This document shows positions 41,490 through 50,264 of a stretch of DNA of 64,000 nucleotides, piece after piece; positions within the stretch are counted from its first letter, which is position 1, and each line of letters opens with the position of its first letter. The position numbers and the translations under genes are program-made. The DNA is taken from assembly GCF_008274695.1 (NCBI RefSeq), contig NZ_VTOU01000001.1, forward strand, positions 744,001-808,000, read 5' to 3'. A model generated the notes under the pieces. The model was not told the DNA's origin, did no database searches, and saw nothing but the letters and a program-made list of their open reading frames with translations. This DNA is from Sphingomonas montanisoli (GTDB lineage Bacteria; Pseudomonadota; Alphaproteobacteria; Sphingomonadales; Sphingomonadaceae).

Positions 41490-41571
41490 CGTCATTGCGA
41501 GCGGAGCGAAGCAATCCACTCCGCAGCTCGGAGTGGATTGCCACGTCGCCTCCGGCTCCTCGCAATGACGA
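41490..41571. repeat. TCATTGCGAG paired repeat
   Basis: CGTCATTGCGAGCGGAGCGA / AGCAATCCACTCCGCAGC then GGAGTGGATTGCC / CTCCTCGCAATGACG: two units head-to-head, between the lipoprotein gene and the MarR-like gene. Confidence 0.8.
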
Positions 41572-41591
41572 GCTGTGGGGAAGCCCCTCCC

Positions 41592-42512
41592 CTAAACCAC
41601 CACCGTCCCCAGCCGCGCCGCCGCCGTCAGATAGCCCCGCATTCCCTGCGCCGCGCGGTCGGTGAGTTCGATGAAGACGCGGCGGCCGTCGAGGGGGTCG
41701 GCGATGCGCTTGAACAGGCCGGTGTCGGTCAGCTGCTTGATCCAGCGCAGCGCCGTCGTCGCGGGGACGGCGGAGGCGATGCACAGGCTCGATACCGCGA
41801 CCGGCCGCTGTTCGATCCGCGAGGCGGTGAGATCGAGCAGCATGTCCCACGCCGGATCGGCGAACAGTTCATTGCCGAAATATTGGTCGCGCAGGCGGCG
41901 CGCACGGATCATCGCGCGGATCGTCGACGCATCGCTCGCTTCGGTCATCGCGGCGGCATCCGCAGGCGGCAGGGGTGGCGGTGAGGCGCGCTCGCGCATC
42001 GCGGGCGCCGGCTGCACCTCGTCCGACAAGCGCGCGAGGGTGCGTGCGATGCGGCCCACCTCCTCGCTCAGTTTCTGGAGCCGCGCCTGGCCGCCGTCCG
42101 ACTTGATGTCGTGCAGTCCGAGGCGCGGTCGCCCGAGCATTTCCGCCACCGCCAGCGCGCGTTCGGTGGCGTCCGGGGTCGCGAGCAACGCCACGCCAGG
42201 TTGCCGTATCCGCGCCGCGGCGATGTCGATCAACGCGGGGGTGACGGTGACCACGCTGGCATGATTGCCCATCTCGGCTTCGGCATCGAGCCGGTCGAGC
42301 AGGCGATCGAGCATGTCGCCATGGTCGGTCGACACGTCGACCACCACCAGATCGGTCGTCACCTGGATATTGAGCCGGTCGATCGCCGCCGCGATCGGCA
42401 TCGCCGCGGCCACCCGCGCGCCCGCATTGGCCGCGCTGCGCCTGGCGGCGGCGATCCCGGCATCGCTGTCACCAAAGATCAAAACGGTCGGTGAATCGTC
42501 CCAATCGGCCAT
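41592..42512 (-). CDS. Regulator with receiver-like N-terminus and MarR-type winged helix
   Basis: 306 aa. Residues 1-130 look like a pseudo-receiver: VLIFGDSDAGIAAARRSAAN, DLVVVDVSTDHGDMLDRLLD, ASVVTVTPALIDIAAARI, GVALLATPDATERALAVAEML. A helical linker (RLQKLSEEVGRIARTLARL) and low-complexity region precede the C-terminal winged helix, LTASRIEQRPVAVSSLCIAS and TTALRWIKQLTDTGLFKRIADP then DGRRVFIELTD, as in MarR proteins. Widespread in sphingomonads; ligand and targets unknown. Confidence 0.8.
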   Translation of the reverse strand: MADWDDSPTVLIFGDSDAGIAAARRSAANAGARVAAAMPIAAAIDRLNIQVTTDLVVVDVSTDHGDMLDRLLDRLDAEAEMGNHASVVTVTPALIDIAAARIRQPGVALLATPDATERALAVAEMLGRPRLGLHDIKSDGGQARLQKLSEEVGRIARTLARLSDEVQPAPAMRERASPPPLPPADAAAMTEASDASTIRAMIRARRLRDQYFGNELFADPAWDMLLDLTASRIEQRPVAVSSLCIASAVPATTALRWIKQLTDTGLFKRIADPLDGRRVFIELTDRAAQGMRGYLTAAARLGTVVV

Positions 42513-42731
42513 GCTTTTTCCCCGCCGAAGCCAGCGGATCGCCCCCGATCCATGCTGACATTGGTGTTCGGCATTCGTTCCAGAATAGCAGCCAAATCGG
42601 ACATGTCAGCCCGATTGCTCGAAAATGGAGGAAGTTGCGGGCGCGTTGCCGCTTCGGATTCCCGTTTCGGAACATCCCACCGTCGAGGCTCGTTGTTTGG
42701 CCGAAATCGAGGCGATCAGAGGAGTGCGACG

Positions 42732-43292
42732 ATGTCAGGTAAATATGCGCCGCGCAACGAACAGGGCAAGCATGTGATCGCCAAGGACGATCCGGAAGCC
42801 CTGCGTGTCCTCAAGGAGGAGCATCACATCTTCCGCAGCCTGTTCGACGAGGCGAACCATGCCAGCGACGATCGCCTGCTGCAGATCGCGCGCGAATTGT
42901 GCATGCGCCTTTCGGTGCACATGACGATCGAGGAGGAGATCCTCTATCCCGCGCTCAAGCCCGTGATCGGCGCCGATGAGGTGGACGAGGGCATCGTCGA
43001 GCATCAATCGGGCAAGCGCATCTGCGCCGAGCTGGAGCAGCTCGACGGCACCGAGGAGCTGTTTGCGTCCAAGGTTCATGTGCTGGGCGAGGAAACCGTC
43101 CATCATATCGACGAAGAGGACGAGGATCTGTTCGAGGACGCCAAGGAAGCCCATGCCAAGGGCAAGGTCGACCTCGACGCTCTTGGTGAAAAGCTACGCG
43201 CCCGGCAGGCCGAACTCTATGATCAGATCGCCTCGACCGGCGAAACCGGCAAGACCTGCGACGCTATCGCCGACGAGGTCGAGCGCGTGTGA
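42732..43292 (+). CDS. Hemerythrin domain-containing protein
   Basis: 186 aa from MSGKYAPRNEQGKHVIA. HHE ligand set of a diiron four-helix bundle: EEHHIFRSLFDE, LSVHMTIEEEILYPAL, EHQSGKRICAELEQL, and HHIDEEDEDLFEDAKEA. It could sense or store oxygen or protect iron from NO. Upstream 20 bp has AGAGGAGTG as ribosome-binding site. It does not share a transcript with the convergent small gene. Confidence 0.92.
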   Translation: MSGKYAPRNEQGKHVIAKDDPEALRVLKEEHHIFRSLFDEANHASDDRLLQIARELCMRLSVHMTIEEEILYPALKPVIGADEVDEGIVEHQSGKRICAELEQLDGTEELFASKVHVLGEETVHHIDEEDEDLFEDAKEAHAKGKVDLDALGEKLRARQAELYDQIASTGETGKTCDAIADEVERV

Positions 43293-43343
43293 TGCTGGGA
43301 ATGTGAGGCTTTGCCCCCTCCCGCGCACGGGAGAGGGCAAGCT

Positions 43344-43559
43344 TCAGGCGCTCTCGGGCTGGGCCGCCGCGCTGTCGGCGAGCGCGGTGCGGCACAAGCG
43401 GCCGAGTTCGCGTCGCAAACTCGGCGACGACATGTGCGCCATCACGTTCAGATAGTTTTCGCGTGAAAGCGTGCGTTCGATCTCGACCAGGCCGGCACAT
43501 GTGCCGGACCTGGCGAGTTCGTACGCGCGCTCGATGATGGTCGGGCCGTCCCGCATCAA
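43344..43559 (-). CDS. Conserved small hypothetical protein downstream of IF-1
   Basis: 71 aa (Met2 also possible). [57 protein letters not shown] small helical protein with this [13 protein letters not shown] opening is common in alphaproteobacteria, without known function to me. Its start overlaps the IF-1 stop by 4 bp, so the two are coupled. Confidence 0.75.
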   Translation of the reverse strand: MMRDGPTIIERAYELARSGTCAGLVEIERTLSRENYLNVMAHMSSPSLRRELGRLCRTALADSAAAQPESA

Positions 43560-43816
43560 CGCCGCCGGGCGTTGCGCGGGCCGGGGCCGACCCCAGGCGT
43601 CCGCTCGCGGAAGATGATCCGCCCCTTGCTCAGGTCATAGGGCGTCATTTCAACGTGGACCCGATCGCCCACAACCGATCGAATGCGGAATTTCCGCATC
43701 TTACCGGCCGTATAGGCGATGATCCGATGGTCGTTTTCGAGCATGACGCCGAAACGACCATCGGGAAGGATCTCGTCGATCTGGCCTTCCAGGACGAGCA
43801 GTTCCTCCTTCGCCAC
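43556..43816 (-). CDS. infA: Translation initiation factor IF-1
   Basis: 86 aa, GTG start. S1/OB-fold with [47 protein letters not shown] and [16 protein letters not shown], all standard IF-1 blocks, plus a short basic tail (RNARRR). It lies 3 bp after the cold-shock gene stop. Sphingomonads commonly keep this cspA-infA arrangement; whether another infA exists cannot be seen. Confidence 0.95.
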   Translation of the reverse strand: MAKEELLVLEGQIDEILPDGRFGVMLENDHRIIAYTAGKMRKFRIRSVVGDRVHVEMTPYDLSKGRIIFRERTPGVGPGPRNARRR

Positions 43817-43819
43817 TTA

Positions 43820-44026
43820 TTAGGCAGCCTGCAGATTGACGGCCGAGGTCTTGCCGTTGCGCCCGGTTTCGAGCTCATACGAGACCTTCTGGTCCTTATC
43901 GAGCGTGTGCATGCCGGCGCGCTCGACGGCCGAGATGTGCACGAACGCGTCAGCGCCACCCTCGTCGGGCGAAATGAAGCCATAGCCCTTGTCTGCGTTG
44001 AAGAATTTGACGGTTCCGGTGATCAT
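43820..44026 (-). CDS. cspA: Cold shock protein, CspA family
   Basis: 68 aa. TGTVKFFNADKGYGFISPDE contains RNP-1 (KGYGFI); DAFVHISAVERAG contains the RNP-2 equivalent. It ends YELETGRNGKTSAVNLQ. A nucleic-acid chaperone that melts mRNA structure in the cold. Ninety-odd bp of leader separate it from the next gene. Likely cotranscribed with infA. Confidence 0.95.
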   Translation of the reverse strand: MITGTVKFFNADKGYGFISPDEGGADAFVHISAVERAGMHTLDKDQKVSYELETGRNGKTSAVNLQAA

Positions 44027-44118
44027 GTGGTCGTTCCTTTCGAATATCGAAAAATGGTGCTCTCGCGGTGCGAAGGCACTGGGGTCTGGAGGGAAGAAAA
44101 GGGTGGGCGTCGCGCTGT

Positions 44119-44316
44119 TCAGCCGACGCTGGCGGTCTTGGGCTCCGCTTCGCGGGCCTGACGCAGGCGATCGGCGAACAGCAATTGCTCCGCCAAGGCC
44201 CGCCAGGCTTTTTCAGCCCGCAAATGCCGTTCGCGCACATTGTCGAGCTGCGCCCGCTCGGCTTCGCGCGCGCACTCTTCGGCGCGCGCCAGGTAAAAAT
44301 CGCTCGTGCTGCTCAT
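44119..44316 (-). CDS. Conserved small hypothetical protein, 65 aa
   Basis: Starts MSSTSDFYLARAEECAREAE and continues with an amphipathic helix (LDNVRERHLRAEKAWRALAE). Proteins with YxxRAxECxxxAxxA...RxxxxxAExAWxxLA are common in alphaproteobacteria near cold-shock genes. The charge pattern suggests a helical hairpin. Function unknown. Confidence 0.75.
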   Translation of the reverse strand: MSSTSDFYLARAEECAREAERAQLDNVRERHLRAEKAWRALAEQLLFADRLRQAREAEPKTASVG

Positions 44317-44329
44317 GGTATATCCGCGA

Positions 44330-44488
44330 TCAGCCGGCGATCCGGGCGGCGCGGCCGCTATACGTGTCGATTCGCTGGCTGTAGAGATTGGCGAGTTGCT
44401 GATGCACCATGCGCGAACAACGACATGCTGCGTCATCCGCGCGCATCGTTTCTATCTGCTGGCGACGAAGAAGATAATTGATGTCCAT
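44330..44488 (-). CDS. Small hypothetical protein, 52 aa
   Basis: MDINYLLRRQQIETMRADDA opening, then HQQLANLYSQRIDTYSG. This MDINYLLxRQQ type small protein recurs in sphingomonads (recalled, not searched). Start chosen by homology since the open frame to 44572 adds unlikely sequence. It is 13 bp upstream of the 65-aa gene. Confidence 0.65.
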   Translation of the reverse strand: MDINYLLRRQQIETMRADDAACRCSRMVHQQLANLYSQRIDTYSGRAARIAG

Positions 44489-44601
44489 GGGGGCGCTCCG
44501 ACCAGAAAAGCGGGAGCGCCTATGTCTCTCAGCCGTCGGTGGCTTAGGATGGTACCGACGATGCCGTGTCATAGCATCATTGGCCCATATCTCCTAATCG
44601 C

Positions 44602-46104
<1,503 letters not shown>

Positions 46105-46214
46105 AAGTGGTGCGGTTCCGGAAAATATGAGGGCAGCGCATGTCGCCCGCCCAAGCGCCGTCGCGCTAGGCGCTAGAGGCCCATTTTGTCAAGGGATTGC
46201 TGTCCCGGCCGGCC

Positions 46215-46502
46215 TCAGGCCACCACGCCCAACATGCTCGGCGGGGCGAGATTCACATCGTTCTGCACGATGCTGACGATATCGTCGATCTGCCCTTCGC
46301 AGCCCGGAAACTGGCCAAGATAGTGGATCGTCCAGTTGCAGCCGGTCGGGCTCTCGCTCGCGGTCGGCTTGGGCATGGGGATGATGATCTTGCGGTCGCT
46401 CGCCGCCTGTATCACCTCGTCCGCGTCGACGCGGGCCTGCACCATCGCCTGAATCTCGACACCCGAAGCCAGGTCACGCATGGCAATATCCTTCACCGTC
46501 AT
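46215..46502 (-). CDS. Hypothetical protein, 95 aa
   Basis: MTVKDIAMRDLASGVEIQAM, IIIPMPKPTASESPTGCNWT, IHYLGQFPGCEGQIDDIVS. Soluble, two Cys, no recognised domain. It is preceded by the HigA gene and separated from the helicase by 110 bp. Possibly a small stress-related protein; no evidence for more. Confidence 0.55.
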   Translation of the reverse strand: MTVKDIAMRDLASGVEIQAMVQARVDADEVIQAASDRKIIIPMPKPTASESPTGCNWTIHYLGQFPGCEGQIDDIVSIVQNDVNLAPPSMLGVVA

Positions 46503-46547
46503 GCCCCCGACGAGGAAGAAACGGTGGAGCGGACCGCGCGTTCCGCT

Positions 46548-46853
46548 TCAGGCCGCGACCAGTTCGATCCTCGTCACGGCAATCTGGTCCTCCTTGGCTC
46601 GCGCTTGCGCCAGTTCGTAGTTCGCCTGCATCCGCAGCAGCGTATCGGCCTTTACCCCGAACGCCTTTTCGAAGCGCAGCGCCATTTCGGCCGACATCCC
46701 GTTATGGCCGTGGAGCAGATCGCTCACCGACTGACGACTCACGCCCAAGTGGCGGGCCAGCGGCGCGATCTTGATTCCATGCGGCTCGACGATCTCGCTG
46801 CGCAGCCATTCGCCCACATGAACCGCGAGAGACGGATGCATGATCATGGCCAT
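46548..46853 (-). CDS. higA: HigA family antitoxin (XRE-type)
   Basis: 101 aa from MAMIMHPSLAVHVGEWLRSE. HPGexL-like opening, IVEPHGIKIAPLARHLGVSRQSVSDLL helix-turn-helix and NGMSAEMALRFEKAFGVKADTLLRMQANYELAQA are the VapI/HigA signature. It normally neutralises HigB RNase and represses its own operon. The overlapping upstream toxin gene is truncated (next entry), so this appears an orphan antitoxin. Confidence 0.88.
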   Translation of the reverse strand: MAMIMHPSLAVHVGEWLRSEIVEPHGIKIAPLARHLGVSRQSVSDLLHGHNGMSAEMALRFEKAFGVKADTLLRMQANYELAQARAKEDQIAVTRIELVAA

Positions 46854-46978
46854 CAGTGATAATCCTCCAGATCCAGATCGACGATCGCTTGCTCGTCGAT
46901 CAATGCGAACGTCATCCGCCAGTTGCGCGTCACCGTCATTGCCCCGCGACCGGCCTTGTCGCCGGTCAGAACCGTCAA
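46853..46978 (-). pseudogene. higB: Truncated HigB-type toxin gene remnant
   Basis: Frame LTGDKAGRGAMTVTRNWRMT followed by FALIDEQAIVDLDLEDYH, the C-terminal 40 residues of HigB (family is about 92 aa, ending ...DYH). The stop TGA overlaps the higA ATG as in intact operons. Upstream the frame hits TGA at about 46984, so the N-terminal half is gone. The junction carries nested inverted repeats CCGTCAA/TTGACGG and GTGTCAA/TTGACAC (46972-46999). Not expected to be active. Confidence 0.75.
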
Positions 46979-46998
46979 GTGTCAATTGACGGTTGACA

Positions 46999-47424
46999 CT
47001 AATCCTTCGGCACGAGCTTCCGGAAGCGCTCGATCTCGCACTGCGCGCCCGAGCGGGTGCGGATGACGTCGCGATCGGAGCAGATGCGGCCGTCCTGGGT
47101 CGGCTTCATGTAGAAGCCCGAATAATAATCGAGCGCAGGGCAGTTCGAGGAGAAGCGCGCGCGCAAGCGATCGCCGTCGCGCGTCACCAGGTCGATCGCG
47201 TCGTCGGTCACGACCGCGGCGCCCGCGATCTGCGACAGGGCGACGCATTTCGGCCCCTTCTTCTCTTTCCACTTGAGCGGCTTGGGCGCGCCGACACGGC
47301 GCTTGATGATCAAGGTCTGCTGGATCGTGACCTGCGCAAACTCTGCGGGCACAGGCGCAGCCGACACCGGCGCCATCATCGCGCCCGCGATCATCACCAG
47401 CCCTGTCGTCCCCACGATTCGCAA
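46999..47424 (-). CDS. Exported hypothetical protein
   Basis: 138-141 aa from a TTG (47424) or GTG (47415). GTTGLVMIAGAMMAPVSA is a signal peptide. The mature part contains VTIQQTLIIKRRVGAP, GPKCVALSQIAGAAVV, DLVTRDGDRLRARFSSNCPA and DGRICSDRDVIRTRSGAQC; six Cys may form disulfides. This periplasmic family is seen in sphingomonads but has no known function. It is divergent from the FAD dehydrogenase gene. Confidence 0.68.
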   Translation of the reverse strand: MRIVGTTGLVMIAGAMMAPVSAAPVPAEFAQVTIQQTLIIKRRVGAPKPLKWKEKKGPKCVALSQIAGAAVVTDDAIDLVTRDGDRLRARFSSNCPALDYYSGFYMKPTQDGRICSDRDVIRTRSGAQCEIERFRKLVPKD

Positions 47425-47523
47425 ACGTCCCGACCCTTTACCCCGCCACTCTGTCCCTTCGGCAGCTTGGTTGAACCGTGGATTAACTGGCAAAAATCCG
47501 GAAAGCTGCATAAAGTTTTGGAT

Positions 47524-48972
47524 ATGCCCGAAATCTCCTCCGACCTGCTGGCCCGGCTGGCCGATCTGCTGGGGCCGCAGGGCTTCACCACCGACCCCGC
47601 CGACATCGAACCGTGGCTTACCGACTGGCGCGGCCGCTATCGGGGATCGAGCCCTGCCCTCCTCTCTCCCGCCTCCGTTGATCAGGTCGCCGCGATCGTG
47701 AAGCAGGCGGCCGAGGCGCGTGTGCCGCTGGTGCCCCAGGGCGGCAATACCGGCACGGTTGCGGGCGCAACACCGCCGGCGGACGGCTCCGCATTGCTCG
47801 TGTCGCTGCGCCGGATGAACCGGATCCGCGCGATTTCCGCCGACGACAATGCCGTGATCGCCGAGGCCGGCGTGATCCTGTCGAACCTTCACGACGCCGC
47901 GACCGCGATCGGCCGCCGCTTCCCCCTCTCGCTCGCCGCCAAGGGGTCCGCCACGATCGGCGGCCTCGTGTCGACCAATGCCGGCGGCACCCAGGTGTTG
48001 CGCTTCGGGACGATGCGCAACCTGCTGCTGGGGATCGAGGCGGTGCTGCCCGATGGCTCGATCTTCCACGGCCTCGAAACGCTGCGGAAGGATAATCGCG
48101 GCTATGATCTGCGCCAGCTGCTCGCGGGGGCGGAGGGGACGCTGGGTATCGTCACCGCCGCCAGCCTTCGCCTCGTGCCGCGGCCCGCGGCGCGCGCGGT
48201 CGGCTGGGTCGGCCTGCCCGATCCGCAGGCTGCGCTGTCGTTGCTCCGCCGGCTGGAGGAGGTGACGAGCGAGGCGGTCGAAAGCTTCGAGCTGGTCCCC
48301 GCCCGCGCGCTCGATCTGGTCCTCGCCAACATCCCCGGCACCCGCGCGCCGCTTCAGGGCCGCCACGCGTGGAATGCGCTGATCGAAGTAACGGGCGCGG
48401 AGGGGGGCGCCGATCCCGCCGCGCTCCTCGAAACCGCGCTGGGCGCCGCGATAGACCATGGCCTGGTCGAGGATGCGACCATCGCCGCCAGCGAGGCGCA
48501 GGCCGAGGCGCTCTGGGCCTTGCGCGAATCGATTTCGGAGGCCGAGCGGATCGACGGCGCTTCGGCCAAGCACGACATCGCCGTTCCTGTCACCGCGATG
48601 CCCGCCTTCCTGATCGAGGAGGAGCGCGCTGTCGAGGCCGCCTTCCCCGGTTGCCGCATCATCGCCTTCGGCCATCTGGGCGATGGCAACATCCACTTCA
48701 ACATCCTGCCGCCCACCGGGGCCGATCGAAGCGCGTGGATGACCGAAAAAGGCCCGGATGTCAGCGCGTTCGTCCACGATCGCGTCGCCGCGCGCGGCGG
48801 CTCGCTTTCGGCCGAACATGGCATTGGCCAGGCGAAGCTCGCCGAATTCGTCCGCCTCGCCGATCCGGTGCGGCTCGCCACGATGACCGCGATCAAACAG
48901 GCCATCGATCCGCTGGGGCTGATGAACCCGGGCAAGCTCCTCCCACTTGCTTCGCGCGCGCCCACGCCATAG
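47524..48972 (+). CDS. FAD-binding oxidase (D-lactate/D-2-hydroxyglutarate dehydrogenase-like)
   Basis: 482 aa from MPEISSDLLARLADLLGPQG. PCMH/VAO FAD domain: VPLVPQGGNTGTVAGATPP, FPLSLAAKGSATIGGLVSTN, AGGTQVLRFG, DNRGYDLRQLLAGAEGTLGI. C-terminal substrate domain: FGHLGDGNIHFNI, LSAEHGIGQAKL, LMNPGKLLP. Family of D-2-hydroxyacid dehydrogenases (2HGDH, GlcD, D-LDH). The 177-codon upstream extension to 46993 is an artefact. Electrons probably go to the respiratory chain through ETF or quinone (inference). Confidence 0.92.
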   Translation: MPEISSDLLARLADLLGPQGFTTDPADIEPWLTDWRGRYRGSSPALLSPASVDQVAAIVKQAAEARVPLVPQGGNTGTVAGATPPADGSALLVSLRRMNRIRAISADDNAVIAEAGVILSNLHDAATAIGRRFPLSLAAKGSATIGGLVSTNAGGTQVLRFGTMRNLLLGIEAVLPDGSIFHGLETLRKDNRGYDLRQLLAGAEGTLGIVTAASLRLVPRPAARAVGWVGLPDPQAALSLLRRLEEVTSEAVESFELVPARALDLVLANIPGTRAPLQGRHAWNALIEVTGAEGGADPAALLETALGAAIDHGLVEDATIAASEAQAEALWALRESISEAERIDGASAKHDIAVPVTAMPAFLIEEERAVEAAFPGCRIIAFGHLGDGNIHFNILPPTGADRSAWMTEKGPDVSAFVHDRVAARGGSLSAEHGIGQAKLAEFVRLADPVRLATMTAIKQAIDPLGLMNPGKLLPLASRAPTP

Positions 48973-49054
48973 AGGCTCTGCCGATCGTGGGGGCGTGCAT
49001 CCGGTGCGGCTCCGCCCGAATCTCTAGGCCGAATCTTCAGGAGTAAGTGACGTC

Positions 49055-49831
49055 ATGGCGAGCGCACCCGCCCAGGGCCTTCCGCTGTTCTACAAGGATC
49101 TTCAGCCGCTCTCGAGCCTGGATCATGCCGACTGGAAGGCGCGCAACATCGGTTCGGCGACCTTCTTCGCGCAGGCGCATGCGGTACCGCTGACGGTCGA
49201 GGAATTCATCTCGGCGCAGCGTTTCCACCCGATCGTTTTCTCGGCCGGCGCCAATCCCGTGCCGCTCGCGCTCATGGGTCTGAACGAAGGCGTCAACGTC
49301 TTCGTCGACGAGACCGGCCAGCCGCAGCGCGAAATGTACATCCCGGCCTATGTCCGTCGCTATCCGTTCCTGCTGGCGCGCCTGCGCCCGGATTCGGACG
49401 AGCTGTCGCTCTGCTTCGATCCGACCTCGGGCGTGCTCGGTGCGTTCGACGAAGGCGATGCGATCTTCAACGACGGCGAGCCCACCGACGTCATCAAGGG
49501 CACGCTGGAATTCTGCGAGAAGTTCGAACAGGCTGGCGCCCAGTCGGGCTTCTTCATGAACGAGCTGATCAACAACAAGCTGCTGATCGACGGCGAAGCC
49601 ACGATCCAGCTGCCCGATGGCAGCGCGCCCTTCATCTATCGCGGTTTCCAGATCGTCTCGGAAGAGCGCGTCCTCGAGCTGCGCGGCGATGTGGTGCGCA
49701 AGCTGGTGCAGACCGGCGTGATGCCGCTGATCTACGCCCACCTCTTCTCGCTCCAGCTGATGCAGACCCTGTTCGGCCTGCAGCAGGAGCAGGGCAAGGT
49801 TCCGCAGCCCGAGCTGGTTCTGCCCTCCTAA
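49055..49831 (+). CDS. SapC family protein
   Basis: 258 aa. LPLFYKDLQPLSSLDHADWKA, ATFFAQAHAVPLTVEEFISAQRFHPIVFS, MYIPAYVRRYPFLLARL, CFDPTSGVLG, LPDGSAPFIYRGFQIVSEERVLELRGDVV are the standard SapC blocks. Named after a Campylobacter surface-layer gene, but in sphingomonads it is cytosolic or membrane associated, often by TonB receptors; role unknown. A strong terminator follows. Confidence 0.92.
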   Translation: MASAPAQGLPLFYKDLQPLSSLDHADWKARNIGSATFFAQAHAVPLTVEEFISAQRFHPIVFSAGANPVPLALMGLNEGVNVFVDETGQPQREMYIPAYVRRYPFLLARLRPDSDELSLCFDPTSGVLGAFDEGDAIFNDGEPTDVIKGTLEFCEKFEQAGAQSGFFMNELINNKLLIDGEATIQLPDGSAPFIYRGFQIVSEERVLELRGDVVRKLVQTGVMPLIYAHLFSLQLMQTLFGLQQEQGKVPQPELVLPS

Positions 49832-49864
49832 GCCTCATCTGACTCGCCCTTGCGAGCGTGAAGA

Positions 49865-49900
49865 AGCGGTCCACTCCCAGGCGGAGTGGATCGCTTTTTT
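49865..49900 (+). terminator. Rho-independent terminator after SapC gene
   Basis: AGCGGTCCACTC, 7-nt loop, GAGTGGATCGCT then TTTTTT: 12-bp stem with one G-U pair followed by a T-run, 34 bp after the stop. Confidence 0.92.
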
Positions 49901-50116
49901 GCTTCCAGCCCCCTCGCGCGGGAAATCGTCGAAGGCGCGGAACGCCCGATCGCTACCGCAGCGAAACGATCGATGTGAGTCGTGAGCGCCACTGACATCG
50001 CTATCAGCATACGCCGCCCTTATTTCTCGCGGCTCGTTTCCGCGTGACGATCAAACATCTGAACTAGCGCCATTTTTATGGCATTCTAGGGAATATTCCC
50101 TAGCGCCGAAGATGCC

Positions 50117-50145
50117 TTGAAAAGGTAATGGACCCTACCTATCTT
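50117..50145 (+). promoter_or_regulatory. Sigma-70 promoter for the small RNA candidate
   Basis: TTGAAA (50117-50122), 17 bp, TATCTT (50140-50145). It lies in an intergenic region with no downstream protein gene on the plus strand before the terminator at 50250. Upstream at about 50085-50104 there is a dyad CTAGGGAATATTCCCTAG (18 bp, perfect), a possible activator or repressor site. Confidence 0.7.
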
Positions 50146-50151
50146 GTTGTT

Positions 50152-50256
50152 GTGCGGTGCCGTGTCCCCCTTTCGCGGCGGCGCACTGCGCATCCTTCTG
50201 GGATGCGCTCCTCCCTGAACCTTGGCCACCTCGCGCATCGCGCGAGGTGGTTTTTT
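50152..50256 (+). ncRNA. Small RNA candidate with CUCCUCCC single-stranded motif
   Basis: About 105 nt from a TSS near 50152 to the T-run at 50251-50256. Three stems: GTGCGGTGCCG/CGGCGGCGCAC with a C-rich loop (TGTCCCCCTTTCG); GCGCATCC/GGATGCGC with a TTCTG loop; then unpaired CTCCTCCCTGAACCTTGG; then terminator CCACCTCGCGC-ATC-GCGCGAGGTGG TTTTTT. The layout and the anti-Shine-Dalgarno CCUCCC recall trans-acting RNAs of alphaproteobacteria (such as the alpha-r14/Cuckoo type), but I cannot name a family. No ORF with ribosome site fits the strand. Confidence 0.7.
50226..50256 (+). terminator. Rho-independent terminator of the small RNA
   Basis: Perfect 11-bp stem CCACCTCGCGC/GCGCGAGGTGG, 3-nt loop, six Ts on the plus strand. 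The adjacent amidohydrolase is on the minus strand, for which no T-run follows, so it belongs to the plus-strand transcript. Confidence 0.9.
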
Positions 50257-50264
50257 CTTGTCCG

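Noticed and set aside
46993-47523. N-terminal extension of the FAD-linked dehydrogenase
   Set aside because: It is antisense to the exported protein at 46999-47424 and lacks conserved sequence; homology starts at MPEISSD.
50085-50256. 6S RNA or SRP RNA for the intergenic transcript
   Set aside because: No large open bubble flanked by long closing stem (6S), and no GGAAGCAG-type SRP Alu/S domain motif; three short stems fit a trans-acting small RNA better.
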